From Chinchilla lanigera (Eukaryota > Chordata > Mammalia > Rodentia > Chinchillidae), in assembly GCF_000276665.1 (NCBI RefSeq), contig NW_004955425.1, positions 21,792,421-21,856,420 of the forward strand: a stretch of 64,000 nucleotides of DNA, given 5' to 3'. This document shows, one piece after another, positions 35,330-47,569 of this stretch. The translations under genes and the position numbers were made by a program. The stretch's first letter is position 1. Each line of letters starts with the position of its first letter. The notes under the pieces were generated by a model. The model saw only the letters and a list, made by a program, of their open reading frames with translations. It did not search any database and was not told the DNA's origin.

Positions 35330-35930
35330 AGAACATCCCTGCCCCATCTTGTCTCCTTTGGTCTTCTCCCTTGAGTACCTGACACTGTTGACCACCCTGT
35401 TCTGTGGAATTTTCTTTGTTCACTTCTGTAACTTCACGTTCATTCTCCTGCTTTTTTGAACTCAAACTTCTTTCTGTCTGAATTGTACCTTTTCCTCTAC
35501 ATGTACTCGCAGATGTTCCCCCAGCTTCTTTCCCAACGGCCTCTTGTCCTCATAAATGTATTGGGCCTTGTTCAATCTTTCATAAGCCACACCTATACAA
35601 TGTCTTACTCCCCAGGTAAGAGTGTTTGCTGAGCTTTGCTTTCTGAATTATAAAAATATTAAGTGTAATGACTTTTTTTCCTTGAACTATGTTTTTTCCT
35701 GTACTCCACCACCTTATCCTTGCTCTCTTCTATCAGCTCATGATCTTTGTATCACTGCCACGAATCACCTACTGAATACGTGGCTATGGGACACAATGGC
35801 CCACGGGGCTCACAACTCTCTCCATCTGGGTACCCCAAAACCTCTCAGGTGCAAGTCTGGGTTCATCACCTCTAAGCTCTACATGTTTTCCATTTTAATC
35901 AGTGGTATCACCATCCACAAAAATGCCTAA
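35330..35930 (+). mobile_element. LINE-2 fragment
   Basis: Pyrimidine-rich text typical of L2: a stretch resembling tctgggtaccccaaaacctctcaggtgcaa, then ttccattttaatcagtggtatcaccatccac. Old and broken. Confidence 0.55.
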
Positions 35931-35934
35931 TCAG

Positions 35935-36470
35935 AAGCCTCAGAGCTAATAGAGATCAGCTTCTTCTCTCTTTACCATAAACCACTAAAGCATTCTACTA
36001 AGCAAGCAGAACATTTTCCATGGTATAGAAACAATCTCACTGCTGCAAAGGTAGTTACTCCAAATATCAGAAATGATCAAGAATTTTGAAATGTGATTCA
36101 AGTTAAAATAAACAAGTAACAATCTATTAAATCCCTGCAGACTGACATCAAAGCCAAGGCTCACAGACCACATCAATAGCCACCTTGGACAGAAAGGAGC
36201 CAGGAACTGGGATTATATGGGATTCTGTAGTCAGGCCTTCAGCAGCGCGTGCTTTAGGGCTGCTAGAGGTGACAGCACATCAATGCTGGTATTTTGAATG
36301 CATGGAAGAGACCAGTGGTCAGAGAAATAGCAATGTTTATGTAACGAACCGTGCATCAAGGTGAGGCAACACTGACTTACTTTTAAGAATACACAAATGT
36401 TAGTGACAAACACAGTAGAGTCATTAGACTGGAATAGAGGATTACATAATGGATAAGAGGAAGCCTTGGA
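35935..36470. other. WHAMM intron 6, unique part
   Basis: No feature recognised. Confidence 0.35.
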
Positions 36471-36473
36471 TAC

Positions 36474-36661
36474 CTTTTTGTTTCTGAGGTAGGCTTTCTT
36501 AGCTGAGACTCGGCCCCGCCTGGCCTCCAGCTGGCGTGCCTTCTGCTGCAGTTTCAGCAGTTCCTCCCTCTGTACATGTATGGACGCTGCCATCCCCTCC
36601 TTCTCCAGCATAGCCTCCATGGTCTCGTAAGTGTCGTAATACACCACCTCATCTCTCTTTT
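36474..36661 (-). CDS. WHAMM: WHAMM coding exon (exon 6), coiled coil
   Basis: Two bases are followed by 62 codons, from KRDEVVYYDTYETMEAMLEK to KKAYLRNKK. The acceptor is ctgtaacag|AAAAGAG and the donor AAAAAG|gtatcc. The motif DEVVYYD is shared with JMY, while the following residues are WHAMM-like. The exon ends in phase 0. Confidence 0.95.
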
Positions 36662-36699
36662 CTGTTACAGGACAGCAACAAAGGGTCCTGGTTAGAGTG

Positions 36700-36875
36700 T
36701 GGGCCATGCAGCCAGACAGAACAAGCCACTGACTGGTTCCATGCTTCAGGCAAACCCAGCCTCTCTGGAATGCCTCTGTAAAACGGTGATTACAAGGGAA
36801 TATATTTCACAGGCCGCATGTGTGCAGGCGGTGTACAGCAGTTCCTGGCACATAGTAAATACGCAGCAGATTTAA
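36700..36875 (+). mobile_element. MIR SINE
   Basis: ctctgtaaaacggtgattacaag and cagttcctggcacatagtaaatacgcagc match the MIR core and 3' region. Confidence 0.75.
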
Positions 36876-37137
36876 GGCCTCACCTCCCTCCCATTCCACT
36901 GCTGCAACATTAAAAACCATTGGAAATTCAAGTGCTAGCCAAAGTACCCCTTAAAAAAATAAGGATAAGTGTACTGCTGAGTCTATTAAACCACCTACTT
37001 TCACTTCAGACTCCATTAAAGCGTTTCTTTCAGGCATAGACTTTTTAAGTCTTAAAAGAAACACAGCTGGAATCTAAATGCATTTCTGCCATGTCTTCAA
37101 TCTCCTGGGGGCCTACGTGGTTATGCACACACCATAC

Positions 37138-37303
37138 CTGATATAAGTCTTTTGATGCTTTCCAGCTGTGCTGTCAACAGTAACTCTTCACACTTCAAGA
37201 TTTCAAACTGGACTTCATATAACTGAAGTTGCAGATCATAATAATCAGCTTCTAACTGATCCAATCGAGCTATGGCTTCAGTGCCACCTTGCAAGCTCTG
37301 CAT
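37138..37303 (-). CDS. WHAMM: WHAMM coding exon (exon 5), coiled coil
   Basis: There are 55 codons plus one base, from MQSLQGGTEAIARLDQLEAD to QLESIKRLIS. The acceptor is tcaatacag|ATGCAG and the donor ATATCAG|gtatgg. The opening Met is internal: the previous exon ends in phase 0 at ...LKEE. The segment continues the coiled coil (YYDLQLQLYEVQFEILK). The final G joins AA of the next exon to give Glu. The exon lies only 0.5 kb from the next one. Confidence 0.95.
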
Positions 37304-37434
37304 CTGTATTGAAAATAAATTTCTAGTTGGTGAAGACAAGAAAAAAATTAAGGAGTGATTCAAAACACTAATTAAATAGTACAAATCTATGAAGCAATGG
37401 CTCTTAAGAATGAGACTTGTCGGCAGGACAGACA

Positions 37435-37570
37435 GATTTCTGAGCTGGGAGTACCTCTGGTCCCACTTATCCAGGAGGCTCAGGCAGGAGGATCACTTGA
37501 GCCCAAGAGTTTGATCTCAACCTGGGCAACATAGCAATAGCAAGAGCCCCATCTTAGAAAAAGAAAGAAA
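37435..37570 (+). mobile_element. B1-like SINE, old
   Basis: cccacttatccaggaggctcaggcaggaggatcacttgag...cctgggcaacatagcaa. It resembles a primitive B1/7SL monomer without the internal duplication. Confidence 0.7.
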
Positions 37571-37591
37571 TCCAAACTTGTAAAAAATATG

Positions 37592-37684
37592 TAGGGCAGG
37601 GGATATAGCTCAGCAGCATAGTACCTGCCTGGCAAGTGTGAGGTCCTGAGTTCTATTTCCGGTACCACCCCCAAAAAACAAAAA
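37592..37684 (+). mobile_element. ID/BC1-like SINE
   Basis: gggcaggggatatagctcagcagc to gagttctatttccggtacc plus A-rich tail. Confidence 0.88.
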
Positions 37685-37689
37685 AACCA

Positions 37690-38640
37690 GCCAGCAACAA
37701 GTCATATCATATGATTCTCAAAGAACACAAATACAGTAAATTATACAGTCTTAAATATTTGTATCATAAACTCATTCATACTCAAGGTGACCATATATTT
37801 TTTACTGTCCTGACATAAATGTCAATAATGTTCCTTCTTAATCTCAAAAGTGGGTGCTAAGTAATGTGGTTGCCCTTTTCATATAAGATACATGGGGCAT
37901 ATTTAGTCACTGATAGAAAAGAGGTCAAAGCTGATTAACCTAAACACCTGGGATTTTCATCCCATGGTCTCAGTCTGCCTTCTGGAAGTTGCTGACTAGA
38001 GAAGTTAAGAGTGTGTGGCGGAGCACAGAAAGTGCATAAACGCTTTAAATGGAAAAACCCTTCCAATCTCTGGATAATGACCACTATTACCTTTAATTAA
38101 ATGCAGCCAAGGTCCTTTATCAACTCTAACGTGGGTTCAGAAATTTCTGGGCATGCTCACAAGTAGTATGAGATAGTTCATAAAGCTTTTGGTCCTGAAG
38201 TGGGAGAGGAATTTTTGTTGCCAGGCATCTACAAGAAACTGCTAAGGAAAATTTATGCTTCCTAGGTTGGTTCCTAACCTTATTATTTCCATAGATTCCT
38301 TTTTGGATCCATACAGAAAGCAGTTGCTGCCAGTAGCTGAAAGGAAGGCTCTTTAAACTGGGAGAAGTGAAATAAACCAGATTTCTTCAGAACGCGGCAG
38401 CACCTCTAGACAGCTTATAGGCTCATTTGTGGGAGTCCCGGGGGCCTCTGGCACAGGGAGAGCAACGGTGAGGAGGTACTGGCCTCAACTGGCTCTACTA
38501 TGAGTGACTACCAAAGGCAGAGAGGAAGGAAAAGAAAGGAAAACTGAAGACTGTTTATAAGCCGTGTGAGGCACTGCCTGAGGCTCCCAATACCAGGAAA
38601 GGAGGTCCCTGACTGGTATGGTCCTTTTTTTCCTCCCTTA
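37690..38640. other. WHAMM intron 4 (48.2-37.3 kb), unique part
   Basis: Nothing recognised. Confidence 0.35.
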
Positions 38641-38930
38641 TTTTTTCTTCTGAAATGGAGTCTTCCTGAAGTTGTCTACTACAGCAAACTTGGCCTCCCT
38701 GCCTCAGTTTCCTGGAGTGCTGGGATTATAGGCACATGCCACCGTAGAGCTTTACAATCTATATAACTGTACAGAGTTACCCAATGACTGGACTTTTTTC
38801 CCCTTTCCTATATTTGTTTATTTAGACAGGGTCTTGCTATGTAGCCCAGGCTGGCCTTAAACTTGCAATCCTCCAGCTTTAGCCTCCTGAGTGCTGGAAT
38901 TACAGGTGTGCAATACGATGCCTGGCTGAG
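38630..38930 (-). mobile_element. Two antisense B1-type SINEs
   Basis: 38630-38745 (diverged, ending gctgggattataggcacatgcc) and 38816-38930 (tatttagacagggtcttgctatg to attacaggtgtgcaatacg). Confidence 0.82.
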
Positions 38931-38934
38931 TATT

Positions 38935-41890
38935 TTTTCTGAACACAAAATTTCAAGTCCCTCTACCAAGAATTCCTAAGTGAAAAGTAGTAGTTAGGCT
39001 CTGGTCTAAATGTGCAAGGGTTGTTACTTGAAAACAACAAGAAGAATTAAATATGGTCAAATCTGTTACTTAGGTTTTATAAATAAATACTTAATGCATG
39101 ATCTAAGTTGTAAGTCAGTGAATGATCCTGCTTCATTATGACATGTTTTATAAGTGACAAGCAATAAATAACAAACCCAAAACGGGTTCAGTTACTGGCT
39201 AGTGAGAGGAGTGCTGGCAATATAAATCCTCTGCTGTTTTCATCCTAAGTAATAAAAGGGGAACAGGGGAGTCATTTCTGCTTGAGAAGCCTGGTGTTAC
39301 TTATCCCTTTTCATGCTCCGATTAGCTCTGGAGACCACAGTCCCAGGAGGTACCTTCCCCTGTGCCCACCCACAGTCTAGGAGCACAGCATACCAACAGG
39401 TGAAATACCTAAGATTAGAAGGCTTTGTTCTCTAAGTTAAATAGAACCTTGGTGAAAAGCAGTATAAACATTTTCATCTAAGAGCAGTTTCCTATGACCA
39501 TCTCAAGTCCAGGTTGTTAGTTCCATTTTCTCCACACAGTTTCTCTGTGACTGGCAATGAGCACTTATGTGCCACATTTCCCACGCTGGGCTAAGTCTTC
39601 CCCTAACACTCTCTCCTGCCCCATCCTCTGGCACAGCCTGAAAAGCCCCTTCTCAACAACTGTGTACATGATCAGCTGCCTCCCCTGCAGAACTCTGAGC
39701 AATCAATGTACCTTAAAAACACTTAAGGGGCCTGCTGTTGCCGGTATATAGCCAAATCAAACACCAAGCTGAGAAGGGAAGTAGGTACAGTACTTCTCTT
39801 GTAGGCAGTAACCTCGGCCCCAATCTGGTTTGTTAAGTTCTATCTCAAGCAAAAGTCCAGAATAGCTTTTCCAAAGGATGGATTCTAAGGTCAAAACCTC
39901 TTAGAGGCAGATGGGCAGACCGGAACCCATTAAATCTATACAATGAGAGAAAAGCAATTGGGTAGTGTTGGGCCCCAGAAAAAGGTGAAAGGTTGTAGGT
40001 TGGAGTACATATTTTTATGGGATACGTGAAAAGGAAAAGGACACCATGAGTCGGAGAAATCTAGGAGGGCAAAATGGCACTCAGGGTTTATCTGAACTTC
40101 ACATGGAAGCCAAACCGTCATATGAGGCATGAGAAGGCATGGAATGGGTGTCCTGCTCCAAATCTCCCCAGAACACCTGCAATGTCCAGGCTGATTTCTC
40201 CTATCCTCAGTTGTGAGACACAGAACTAAAGGAAAGGGAATCCAGAGTAGAAAGGGAATGAGAATAGTACACAGCAGGCAGGTGCCATCATCTTTGTCCC
40301 TTTTGAGGGCAGAGCTTCCCCACCCAAGAAGGAAGCCCAGAAAGTAGTTTAAGTGCCCAACATGACTACCCTTAAAATGTTATGCAGGTCAATTTTCACC
40401 TCCCTAAACAAAAACAGTTACTAAGACCCCAAAAGCAAACTGTTCCTTTCTAAAGTGACTTGGGTAAGGAATGAGAAAATTGGAGGTAGGTAGTCTGCCA
40501 GAGTGCTTCTAACTACATTAAATTAGGGAGTACCATTCGAAAAATTATGGGAAAAGAAAAAAAATAAGTTTTTATGGTGATTCTGGCCAGGAAGTGAAGA
40601 AGCAATTCATGATCCGACATTCATACAGGTACAACACACCGCTGACTCCATAGTCGTTCTCACCATGTATGTGGTAATAAAGGCCTGGCTGCAGTTTTTA
40701 CATGAACTGTTTTTACTATATCCCGAAAACACAGTCAGAAAGCAATTTATACCAAGGAATGATGCCACTGGTCTACCATTCACCCTACTGTGCTAGAAAT
40801 CCCTGACCTGGGAGGAGCTGTGAAAAAGGAGAGCCACCTAGAGATGAGACATGATTCAGTCAACAAAACAGCAAGCCCCTCCCACTGTTTGAGGTACAGA
40901 GAAAGCGGCAGTCGACAATACATAAAATGAGGGCTCAAAATGTAGTCATCAAAGCCCTGCTGAGTGAAGTGTTAATGCTTTTTATTAAGGGGAAACAACT
41001 CTCCATCGAGACTAGCCTTTTTATGTGGGAAAGGCAGAAAGAACATGAGACTCCGTACCAGACAAGCCTCTAAAAATATAGGTTCTGCCAGTAACAGCTT
41101 CACAAAGAGGGATGATGCAAAAACTGAAGGAATTATCTTTAATCCCACATTTCAGCAATTATACAAAACAGAATTTTTAACTTTTTTGTCAAGCTAATCT
41201 CATCCCTTTGTAGAAAAACAATCTGTATTGATAGAGCTACTTATAGTCCTTATTTATTGCATTTAATGTTTTATTGCTGGAATAATACTTGTCTGAAAGT
41301 TATGTCTAACATTACCTTTCTAAAATTTTGAAAAATTAGAACTCTGAATCACGTGTGGTCTCTGGGATTTCAGATAATGGCTCTGTAGCACAGAGTGCTA
41401 TGTCTGCGAATTAAATGAAATGACACATATAAAGAGTGCAATTTTAGAACATGGCCTACAGATCTTTTTTTGGTGGCTGCTGCCAAAATATAATTTAGAC
41501 AGAAAAAAAATTTAAGTAATAGAGATTATAATTTTCAAAGTGGAAATCCAGTTTTGTATACTTAAAAGAGTATTTGACATTTCTAGGGTGCAGGCATGGA
41601 ACAATTGCTTATTGATAGAGAAATTTAAAACAAAAGGCCAGTCTCTCCTGCCTGGACAAGGATCTCAGCGTCCCTGTCTCTGCTTAGGCTGCATCAACCG
41701 TATCAAAGCTCCTTGTTTCCACAACTTCTGGCAAGGTCCATCTGAAATACCATATCATCTGTCAACAGCAGCCTTTGGTGGACCCAGAAGTGTCTGCTGA
41801 GGAGAGCAAACACATTGAACACGGGAACTGCACCTTCCTCTCCTTTGTATCCCCCTCCATGACACTTACAAAACACTTGTAAGAATTAGA
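38935..41890. other. WHAMM intron 4, long unique stretch
   Basis: About 3 kb without clear SINE, LINE-1 or exon. Possible very old repeat remnants near 39500-39700 were not assignable. Confidence 0.4.
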
Positions 41891-41892
41891 GT

Positions 41893-42085
41893 AATATTAG
41901 CTGACATTTAGTTATTTCTTACTCTGTGTCAAGCACTATGCTAAATGCTTTATTATACACATCAACTCACAGGAGCATAAGGCCCAGAGAAGGTATATAT
42001 TATTTATATTTTTCAGAGAGGTTGAGTAACTCACTCAAAGGTTACATAAGCATAAGGAGGACACTTGCAGAACTGAGATATGTAT
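41893..42085 (+). mobile_element. MIR SINE
   Basis: tgtcaagcactatgctaaatgctttattatacacatcaactcac, then tcagagaggttgagtaactcactcaaaggttac: the classic MIR order. Confidence 0.88.
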
Positions 42086-42097
42086 GGCTGTCTTGTT

Positions 42098-42195
42098 CAA
42101 TGTGGTAGCCACTAGCTACATGTGTATTTAAATTGAAATGCTGTTCATCAAATTAAATTCATTTAATTTCTAAATTAATTTCATTTAATTCGCAG
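42098..42195 (+). mobile_element. Possible DNA-transposon remnant
   Basis: gtggtagccactagctacatgtgtatttaaattgaaatg and AT-rich interior recall a mammalian MER-type hAT fragment. Family uncertain. Confidence 0.4.
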
Positions 42196-42386
42196 AGATG
42201 TAGATTCTTGGAGATCGGCAAGAAAAATTGGGGTGGAGAGGTGGAAAGCAACAGTAGTGTGTGTGTGTAAACAATCAATATATGTTACATGCATGTACCA
42301 CTTTCCCAAAATCAACATTACTATGTATTATAAACATGCACTAATAAAAAAAAAAGTGCCTAAGGAAACAAAGCATATTGACTTTT

Positions 42387-42648
42387 GTTTTATTCTTTTA
42401 AGATAGGGTCTCACTTTGTGGTTCAGGCTGACCTTGGCTCACTTTGTGGCCCACTCATGGCAATCTTCCTGCCTCTGCCTCCTGAGTGTTGGGATTATAG
42501 GCATGTGCCACCATGCCTGGCTACACTGACTTTTTTTTGAGACAGGGTCTTGCTATGTATATAGTTCAGGTTGGTCTCACTCACAATGATCCTCCTGCCC
42601 CAGACTCCTGAGTGCTAGGATTACAGGTGTGCAACAACATATCCAGCT
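42387..42648 (-). mobile_element. Two antisense B1-type SINEs
   Basis: 42387-42525 (ttaagatagggtctcactttg...ataggcatgtgccaccatgcc) and 42531-42648 (tttttttgagacagggtcttg...aggtgtgcaacaac). Confidence 0.85.
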
Positions 42649-42654
42649 CATACT

Positions 42655-43740
42655 GACATTTTTAAAGAACAAAAATCATCCCATAGTTTAAATCACTGGA
42701 TAGTACTTATTATTAAAAAAGGAAAAGCCTCTGCTGGCAAGGCATTTCTTTGGGACGAATTTAATAATTTGCATTTGCTCTGTTTCTCATGAGTAATGTG
42801 AGCAGCTTAAATTAATGCTAATAAACTGGCTCAGCACATCATCACACAAACACACACATAGCACAATACCTGTATTACATACACAGCAAGCATAAAACCT
42901 AGCAAGAATAACTTGCAGCTTTAAAAATCCTTTGAAGAATTAAACACAGCCCGGAACTTTGCAAACAGGCCATTACAGTAAGGGACAGGACCCAGAGAAA
43001 ATGGCCACACAGATCATCACCTCTAATAGTCAGGACCCATCACAGCACCTTCCTTCCTCTACCATGCCAGGCCTAGGCTGTCTCACAGTGAGTAACCCTC
43101 CTGGTCCATTAAGTGGTAAAAACTCCATCAAGTGGGCAACTCTGTAAGGTACCCCATGCTGCCAGAGCAACTCTCAATCAGCCAGGTCACAAGAACAAAG
43201 CTATCCACTTGATGAAGATGAAGCTAGTGCTCTCTTTCATATGCAATAACAGGCTGAGAATTTTTATGAATAAAACTTCTGGAATTTAGAAAGCTTTCCC
43301 ATAGCTGGTAACATGAAGGAACAAGCTCTTAGAGAAATTGTAGAAATGCCCCAAGGGAACACTAAGATGGGGCTGAGCGCCTTCAAAGAGATTCTTAGTA
43401 CAAACTGTGGAAAGTTTCCAGGACAAGTTTCAAGTTTATTTTTTAATAGCAGCAAATAAGAAAATGTAAGGGTAAAATTAAATCAGAATTTAAAATCTAT
43501 TAAAAAGATTTCTTTCTAGATCACAGGTATACCTTATAGGTTGGTTGCCTTATATACTGTTTTTCAAACAAGCCTAAGTACTTTTAAAATGTCATTGAGG
43601 GTTATCTTGGTTAACTCCTAAACCACAAAGTTTCATAAAACAAAATATTTTATATAACTCTGTATTAATAAATGTGAACAGGGCGGTTCTCCTGGGGAAT
43701 AAAATGTGCTTTCGCTAATATATACATTTAATATTTTAAA
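42655..43740. other. WHAMM intron 4, unique part
   Basis: No feature recognised. Confidence 0.35.
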
Positions 43741-43972
43741 ACTAATATGAAGTATTTGCAAATCATGTATCAGATAACAAACATATCTAGGATACATAAG
43801 GAACTCACATTAACCCAGTCGAGAAAAGGAGCTAAGGACCTGAAGAAACATTTCTCCAACAGAAGAGACACAAATGGTCAGTAAGCATATGAAAAGGAAC
43901 AGAGCAAGTGAATCAAAACACAATGACATATCATTTCACATCTACCAGGACAGCTATAAGCAAAGACAGTAC

Positions 43973-44180
43973 TGCCAGGCACAGTGGTGCATGTCTGTAA
44001 TTCTGGGATTTGGGCAGCTGGGGAAGAAGGATCACAAGTTCACGTCCAACCTGGGCATACACTATTTAAGACCCTGTTAAGACTATGTAAGACCCTGCCT
44101 CAAAAAAGAAAAAGAAAAACAACATATTTTCGGCTGGGATGTAGCTCTGTGTGATGATCTTCGGTCTAATTCTCAGTAAA
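43973..44180 (+). mobile_element. B1-type SINE plus ID-like remnant
   Basis: gccaggcacagtggtgcatg to gaccctgcctcaaaaaag, then ggctgggatgtagctctgtg resembling an ID head. Confidence 0.75.
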
Positions 44181-44391
44181 GAAGGAAGGAAGGGAGAGGT
44201 GGTAAAGATACTGAAAATAGGTATCTTGAAAATTTTGGCCCTCATATGCTGCCAGGAGGAATGTAAAATGGGGCAGCTGTTTTGGAAAGAGTCTGACAAC
44301 TTCCCAAAAGATTCAACAGTTCTACATTCCACATAAAGACAAAAACACATATTTGTATAAACACTAGACAATGAATATTCATAGCATCACT

Positions 44392-44555
44392 GTTTTTTTG
44401 TTTTGGTTTGTTTTTTTGAGAGAGGATCTTGGTATGTAATTTAGGCTAGCTTTGAACTAATTATGTAGCCCAGGCTGGTCTGGAACTCATGGCAATCATC
44501 CTGCCTCAGGCTCCTGAGTGCTAGAATTACAGGCATGCATCACCACACCTGGCAG
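44392..44555 (-). mobile_element. B1-type SINE (antisense)
   Basis: tttttttgagagaggatcttgg, doubled internal segment, caggcatgcatcaccacacc. Confidence 0.88.
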
Positions 44556-45082
44556 CATCATCATTTATAATAGCTCCAAAAGTATAAGCAATTCAAATTT
44601 TCTCATCTGATGGACTGATAACCATACAGGGAAACATCTTCTGGGAATAAAACTAAAGTACTGATGTTACAACATGGATGAAATCTAAAAAACATTATGC
44701 TATCTGGTGAAAAAAACCTAATCAAAGTGACTATATGCTGTATGCTTTCTTTATATGAAATGTCCAGAAAAACAAATCTATGAGACAGTAGTGGTTACTT
44801 AAGGCCAGGGAGCGAGGTGGTATTTGGTAGATGAAACTAGAGAATGACTGCTACAAGACACTAGGGTTATTGCTATTAACACTGTGGTGACAGTTACCCA
44901 GTTCTGTTAGTTTACTAAAAAACTCTGAACTGTACTCTCCAGGATCAGTAGTGGTGAACCTATGGCACATTTGCCGCAGCCGGCTGTTTGTTACCAGTGA
45001 AAACTCTAAAACATTCGCCATTACTCTAGACGGATAAAAGGCACAGTATGTAAGCATTTCAAAGTCGTTTTACTTAACTTTA

Positions 45083-45224
45083 CAGTAAGTCCCTGGATTA
45101 CAAATATCTGAGTTGCAAATTTTCACAGGTGTACTGTATATGACTCACTTGGTCAGATACAAACAAATCCAACTTATGAACATTTTCCAGGAACAGAACC
45201 CATTTATAAGTCAGGGACTTCCTG
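45083..45224. mobile_element. 142-bp MITE, Tc1/mariner-pogo type
   Basis: The two ends are inverted copies: cagtaagtccctggattacaaat (45083-45105) and the complement of 45202-45224, which reads caggaagtccctgacttataaat. They agree at 20 of 23 positions. TA lies directly outside each end (45081-45082 and 45225-45226), the target duplication of this superfamily. There is no coding capacity. The exact family is not known to me. Confidence 0.8.
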
Positions 45225-45227
45225 TAT

Positions 45228-45241
45228 TTCTTCTTCTTCTT

Positions 45242-45272
<31 letters not shown>

Positions 45273-45341
45273 TTTGCAATATTGGGGATTGAACCAAGAG
45301 CCTTCCGCATGCTAGCTTTGAGCAAAACCCTCAGCCTAATG
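45228..45341 (-). mobile_element. ID-like SINE (antisense) with (TTC)n tail
   Basis: A (TTC)n microsatellite of about 14 units (45228-45271) joins tattggggattgaaccaagagccttccgc...accctcagcc, a reversed tRNA-type SINE. The tail of the SINE has become a GAA/TTC repeat. Confidence 0.75.
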
Positions 45342-45448
45342 TAGTATTTTTAAAAAACCATTTTGGATTACAAACTACAATAAATTTAATGATAATTCTA
45401 TTTTACCTAATCTTTAAGGTATAACTCTCTTTTAAAATAACTAACATA

Positions 45449-45533
45449 GGGCCGGGGATATAACTCAGTGGCGCAAGTGCCTGCCTGGCAAGCGCAAGGT
45501 CCTAAGTTCGATTCCCAATAAGAACAAAATAAA
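45449..45533 (+). mobile_element. ID/BC1-like SINE
   Basis: gggccggggatataactcagtggcgc to gttcgattcccaataag. The flanks aaaataactaacata are repeated on both sides. Confidence 0.92.
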
Positions 45534-45929
45534 ATAAAATAACTAACATAAATTCAATCACCTGACTCATCTCACTCCACTCAGACCAATAAAAGCATAA
45601 GTTTCCTGCCACATTTTCTAGCCTGTTTCAGATAACTACAGTGTAATTTGGGGCTGAACTTCACCAACCTAGCTTAACTAGGACTCTATTGCTAGTTTAA
45701 CTAAGTACTCAACTGCTCTGAATACCTGCATCTCTGAGAGTTGTTTTAAAAGCAAGAATTTTAGATTGCCAAAATATTAAGTATAGGCTTAACTTTTCAG
45801 AGTTCCATGTGGCCTTCAATTTAGTCCTCTTTCATTTCTGACTAAGGACCAAATTCCTGGTACTTAAACTCGTATCTGAGAATTACTGGGTTTCTACTAT
45901 CAATGGTGAGGCCAAGTTTGAAAAGCAGG

Positions 45930-45979
45930 GTCCCCGGTACCGGAGAAAAACCAAAAAAAAAAAAAAAAAAAAAAAAAAA
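45930..45979 (+). mobile_element. Extremely truncated ID SINE
   Basis: Only about 18 bases of ID 3' end (ccccggtaccgg) and a long A-tail are present, between two copies of gaaaagcagggt (45919-45930 and 45980-45991). Confidence 0.8.
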
Positions 45980-46039
45980 GAAAAGCAGGGTTTCCCATAA
46001 GGATACAGAGATATACAGTTCACAAAATAAACATCTGTT

Positions 46040-46490
46040 ATACCTTGATTAATACCTTAATAATGGCTCCATGCTCTTTTAGGGTCAATCTTATCTCCCT
46101 AACAGGACACAGAGGGCCAACCCTGAACTGTTTTCTATTCCCACCTCATCTTTACCTCTCCTCCTCCTCAATATGTTCTTTCAGCCTCACTGGAAGGCCT
46201 AAGACAAGCAGTTGTCTTCACCTGACCCTCTGGTCCAAGCAGTGCACTTCGTCAATGGTTTGCTTCCTATTTTATGACTCTCCTACCTCCTGCTCACATT
46301 ATACTTGTCTTCCCTTACTATACTCTAAGACTCCTAAACACAGTGACTGCATCTTGTTTATGCTTTCAAGGAAAATTAATACTTTTTAAAATAAATGTAT
46401 GTGTGAGGGGATAATCATTTATTTCTATCACTCATTGAAATTCATAGGAAAAGTATTTAATAAGTGTTTGTTGAACGAATTGAGCAGGGT
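46040..46490 (+). mobile_element. LINE-2 3' fragment
   Basis: Ends with cacagtgactgcatcttg...agtatttaataagtgtttgttgaacgaatt, the typical L2 3' end. Upstream text is pyrimidine-rich as in L2 ORF2. Confidence 0.65.
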
Positions 46491-46861
46491 ATTTAGTTAG
46501 GTTGTGTAGAATCATCAAAGGCAGAAAAGTGGCAAAAATAAGAGAAGAACTAAGATGGCCCTAATTTATACAAAGGACAGGTATGAAGAAGACCTGCTAT
46601 GGGGGAAAATGTGATCTCATTTTAAAAATGACTTAAAAGATAATGAACGCTACAATAAATTACATCAGCATAGAAAATAAACCCAAAATTTAATAATTCA
46701 AATATTTTTTGTCTTTGAAATACTGAGTTTAAAAGCCGTATTTCTGAATAGTTGAATCTTAACAATCAAGTCATGTCTTGCTACATGCCCATCTAGATCT
46801 CCCTTTGAAGGTCATCTCTCACATGATCTTAAGTTACCACACTAGTAAAATTGAATTTTTT

Positions 46862-47018
46862 CTTTTTTTTTTTTTGAGACAGGTTCTCATTATGTAGTTA
46901 GGCTGTCTGGACTCAGTATGTAGCCCAGGCTGTCCTTGAATTCATGGTGATCCTCCTACTTCATCCTCCCCATCCTCCCAAGTGCTGGGATTACTGGTGT
47001 GCACCACCACACCCAGCT
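46862..47018 (-). mobile_element. B1-type SINE (antisense)
   Basis: tttttttgagacaggttctcat to gtgctgggattactggtgtgcaccaccacacc. Confidence 0.9.
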
Positions 47019-47412
47019 CATATTTACATTTTTAAAGAACCAAAATCATTCCACCATTTAAATCACCAGGTATTACTGTATTATAAAAAAGGAAAATCCT
47101 CTGCTATAGTACATCTTCTTTATTTCCAAAAATATTATAAAAACTATCAGATGACTAAAGTACATATATTTAGGTGCTTTTTCAGTAAAAACAACTTGTT
47201 CTGGCCCAGTTTCATTGTAGTGAAACACAATGTGGAGATTATGACAAGGAGATGAACAAAAATATGGCTGTGTGCCCCTTTAGTAATTCACTTCTCTGAA
47301 CTATTATTCCAGTACCAATGGTATATTTAATGCTGCACTGGGCACAATCAGGAATACTGAGAGGATGAATAAATAGGAAAAAGGTGGTTAAAATTTTTAA
47401 AATACCATCTTA

Positions 47413-47562
47413 GGCCAGGCATGGTGGTGCACACCTGTAATCCCAGCACTCGCGAGGCTGAGGCAGGAGGATCATTGCAAGTTTGAGACCAGCCTGGGCT
47501 ACAAAGTGAGCTCAAGGCCAGCCTGAACTGCATAGCGAGGCTGTCTCAAGAAGACAAAATTT
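47413..47562 (+). mobile_element. B1-type SINE
   Basis: ggccaggcatggtggtgcac to gctgtctcaagaagacaaaa with the internal duplication. Confidence 0.9.
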
Positions 47563-47569
47563 AAAAGAA

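Larger units (their letters stand above)
43760..44900 (+). mobile_element. Old LINE-1 fragment
   Basis: ORF2 end and 3' UTR of an old subfamily (agacacaaatggtcagtaagcatatgaaaag; aaatggggcagctgttttgg; gacagtagtggttacttaagg). Split by SINEs at 43973-44122 and 44392-44555. Confidence 0.78.

Noticed and set aside
45228..45271. (TTC)n tract as a disease-type GAA repeat expansion
   Set aside because: It is a modest SINE-tail microsatellite in an intron, with no sign of unusual length or effect.
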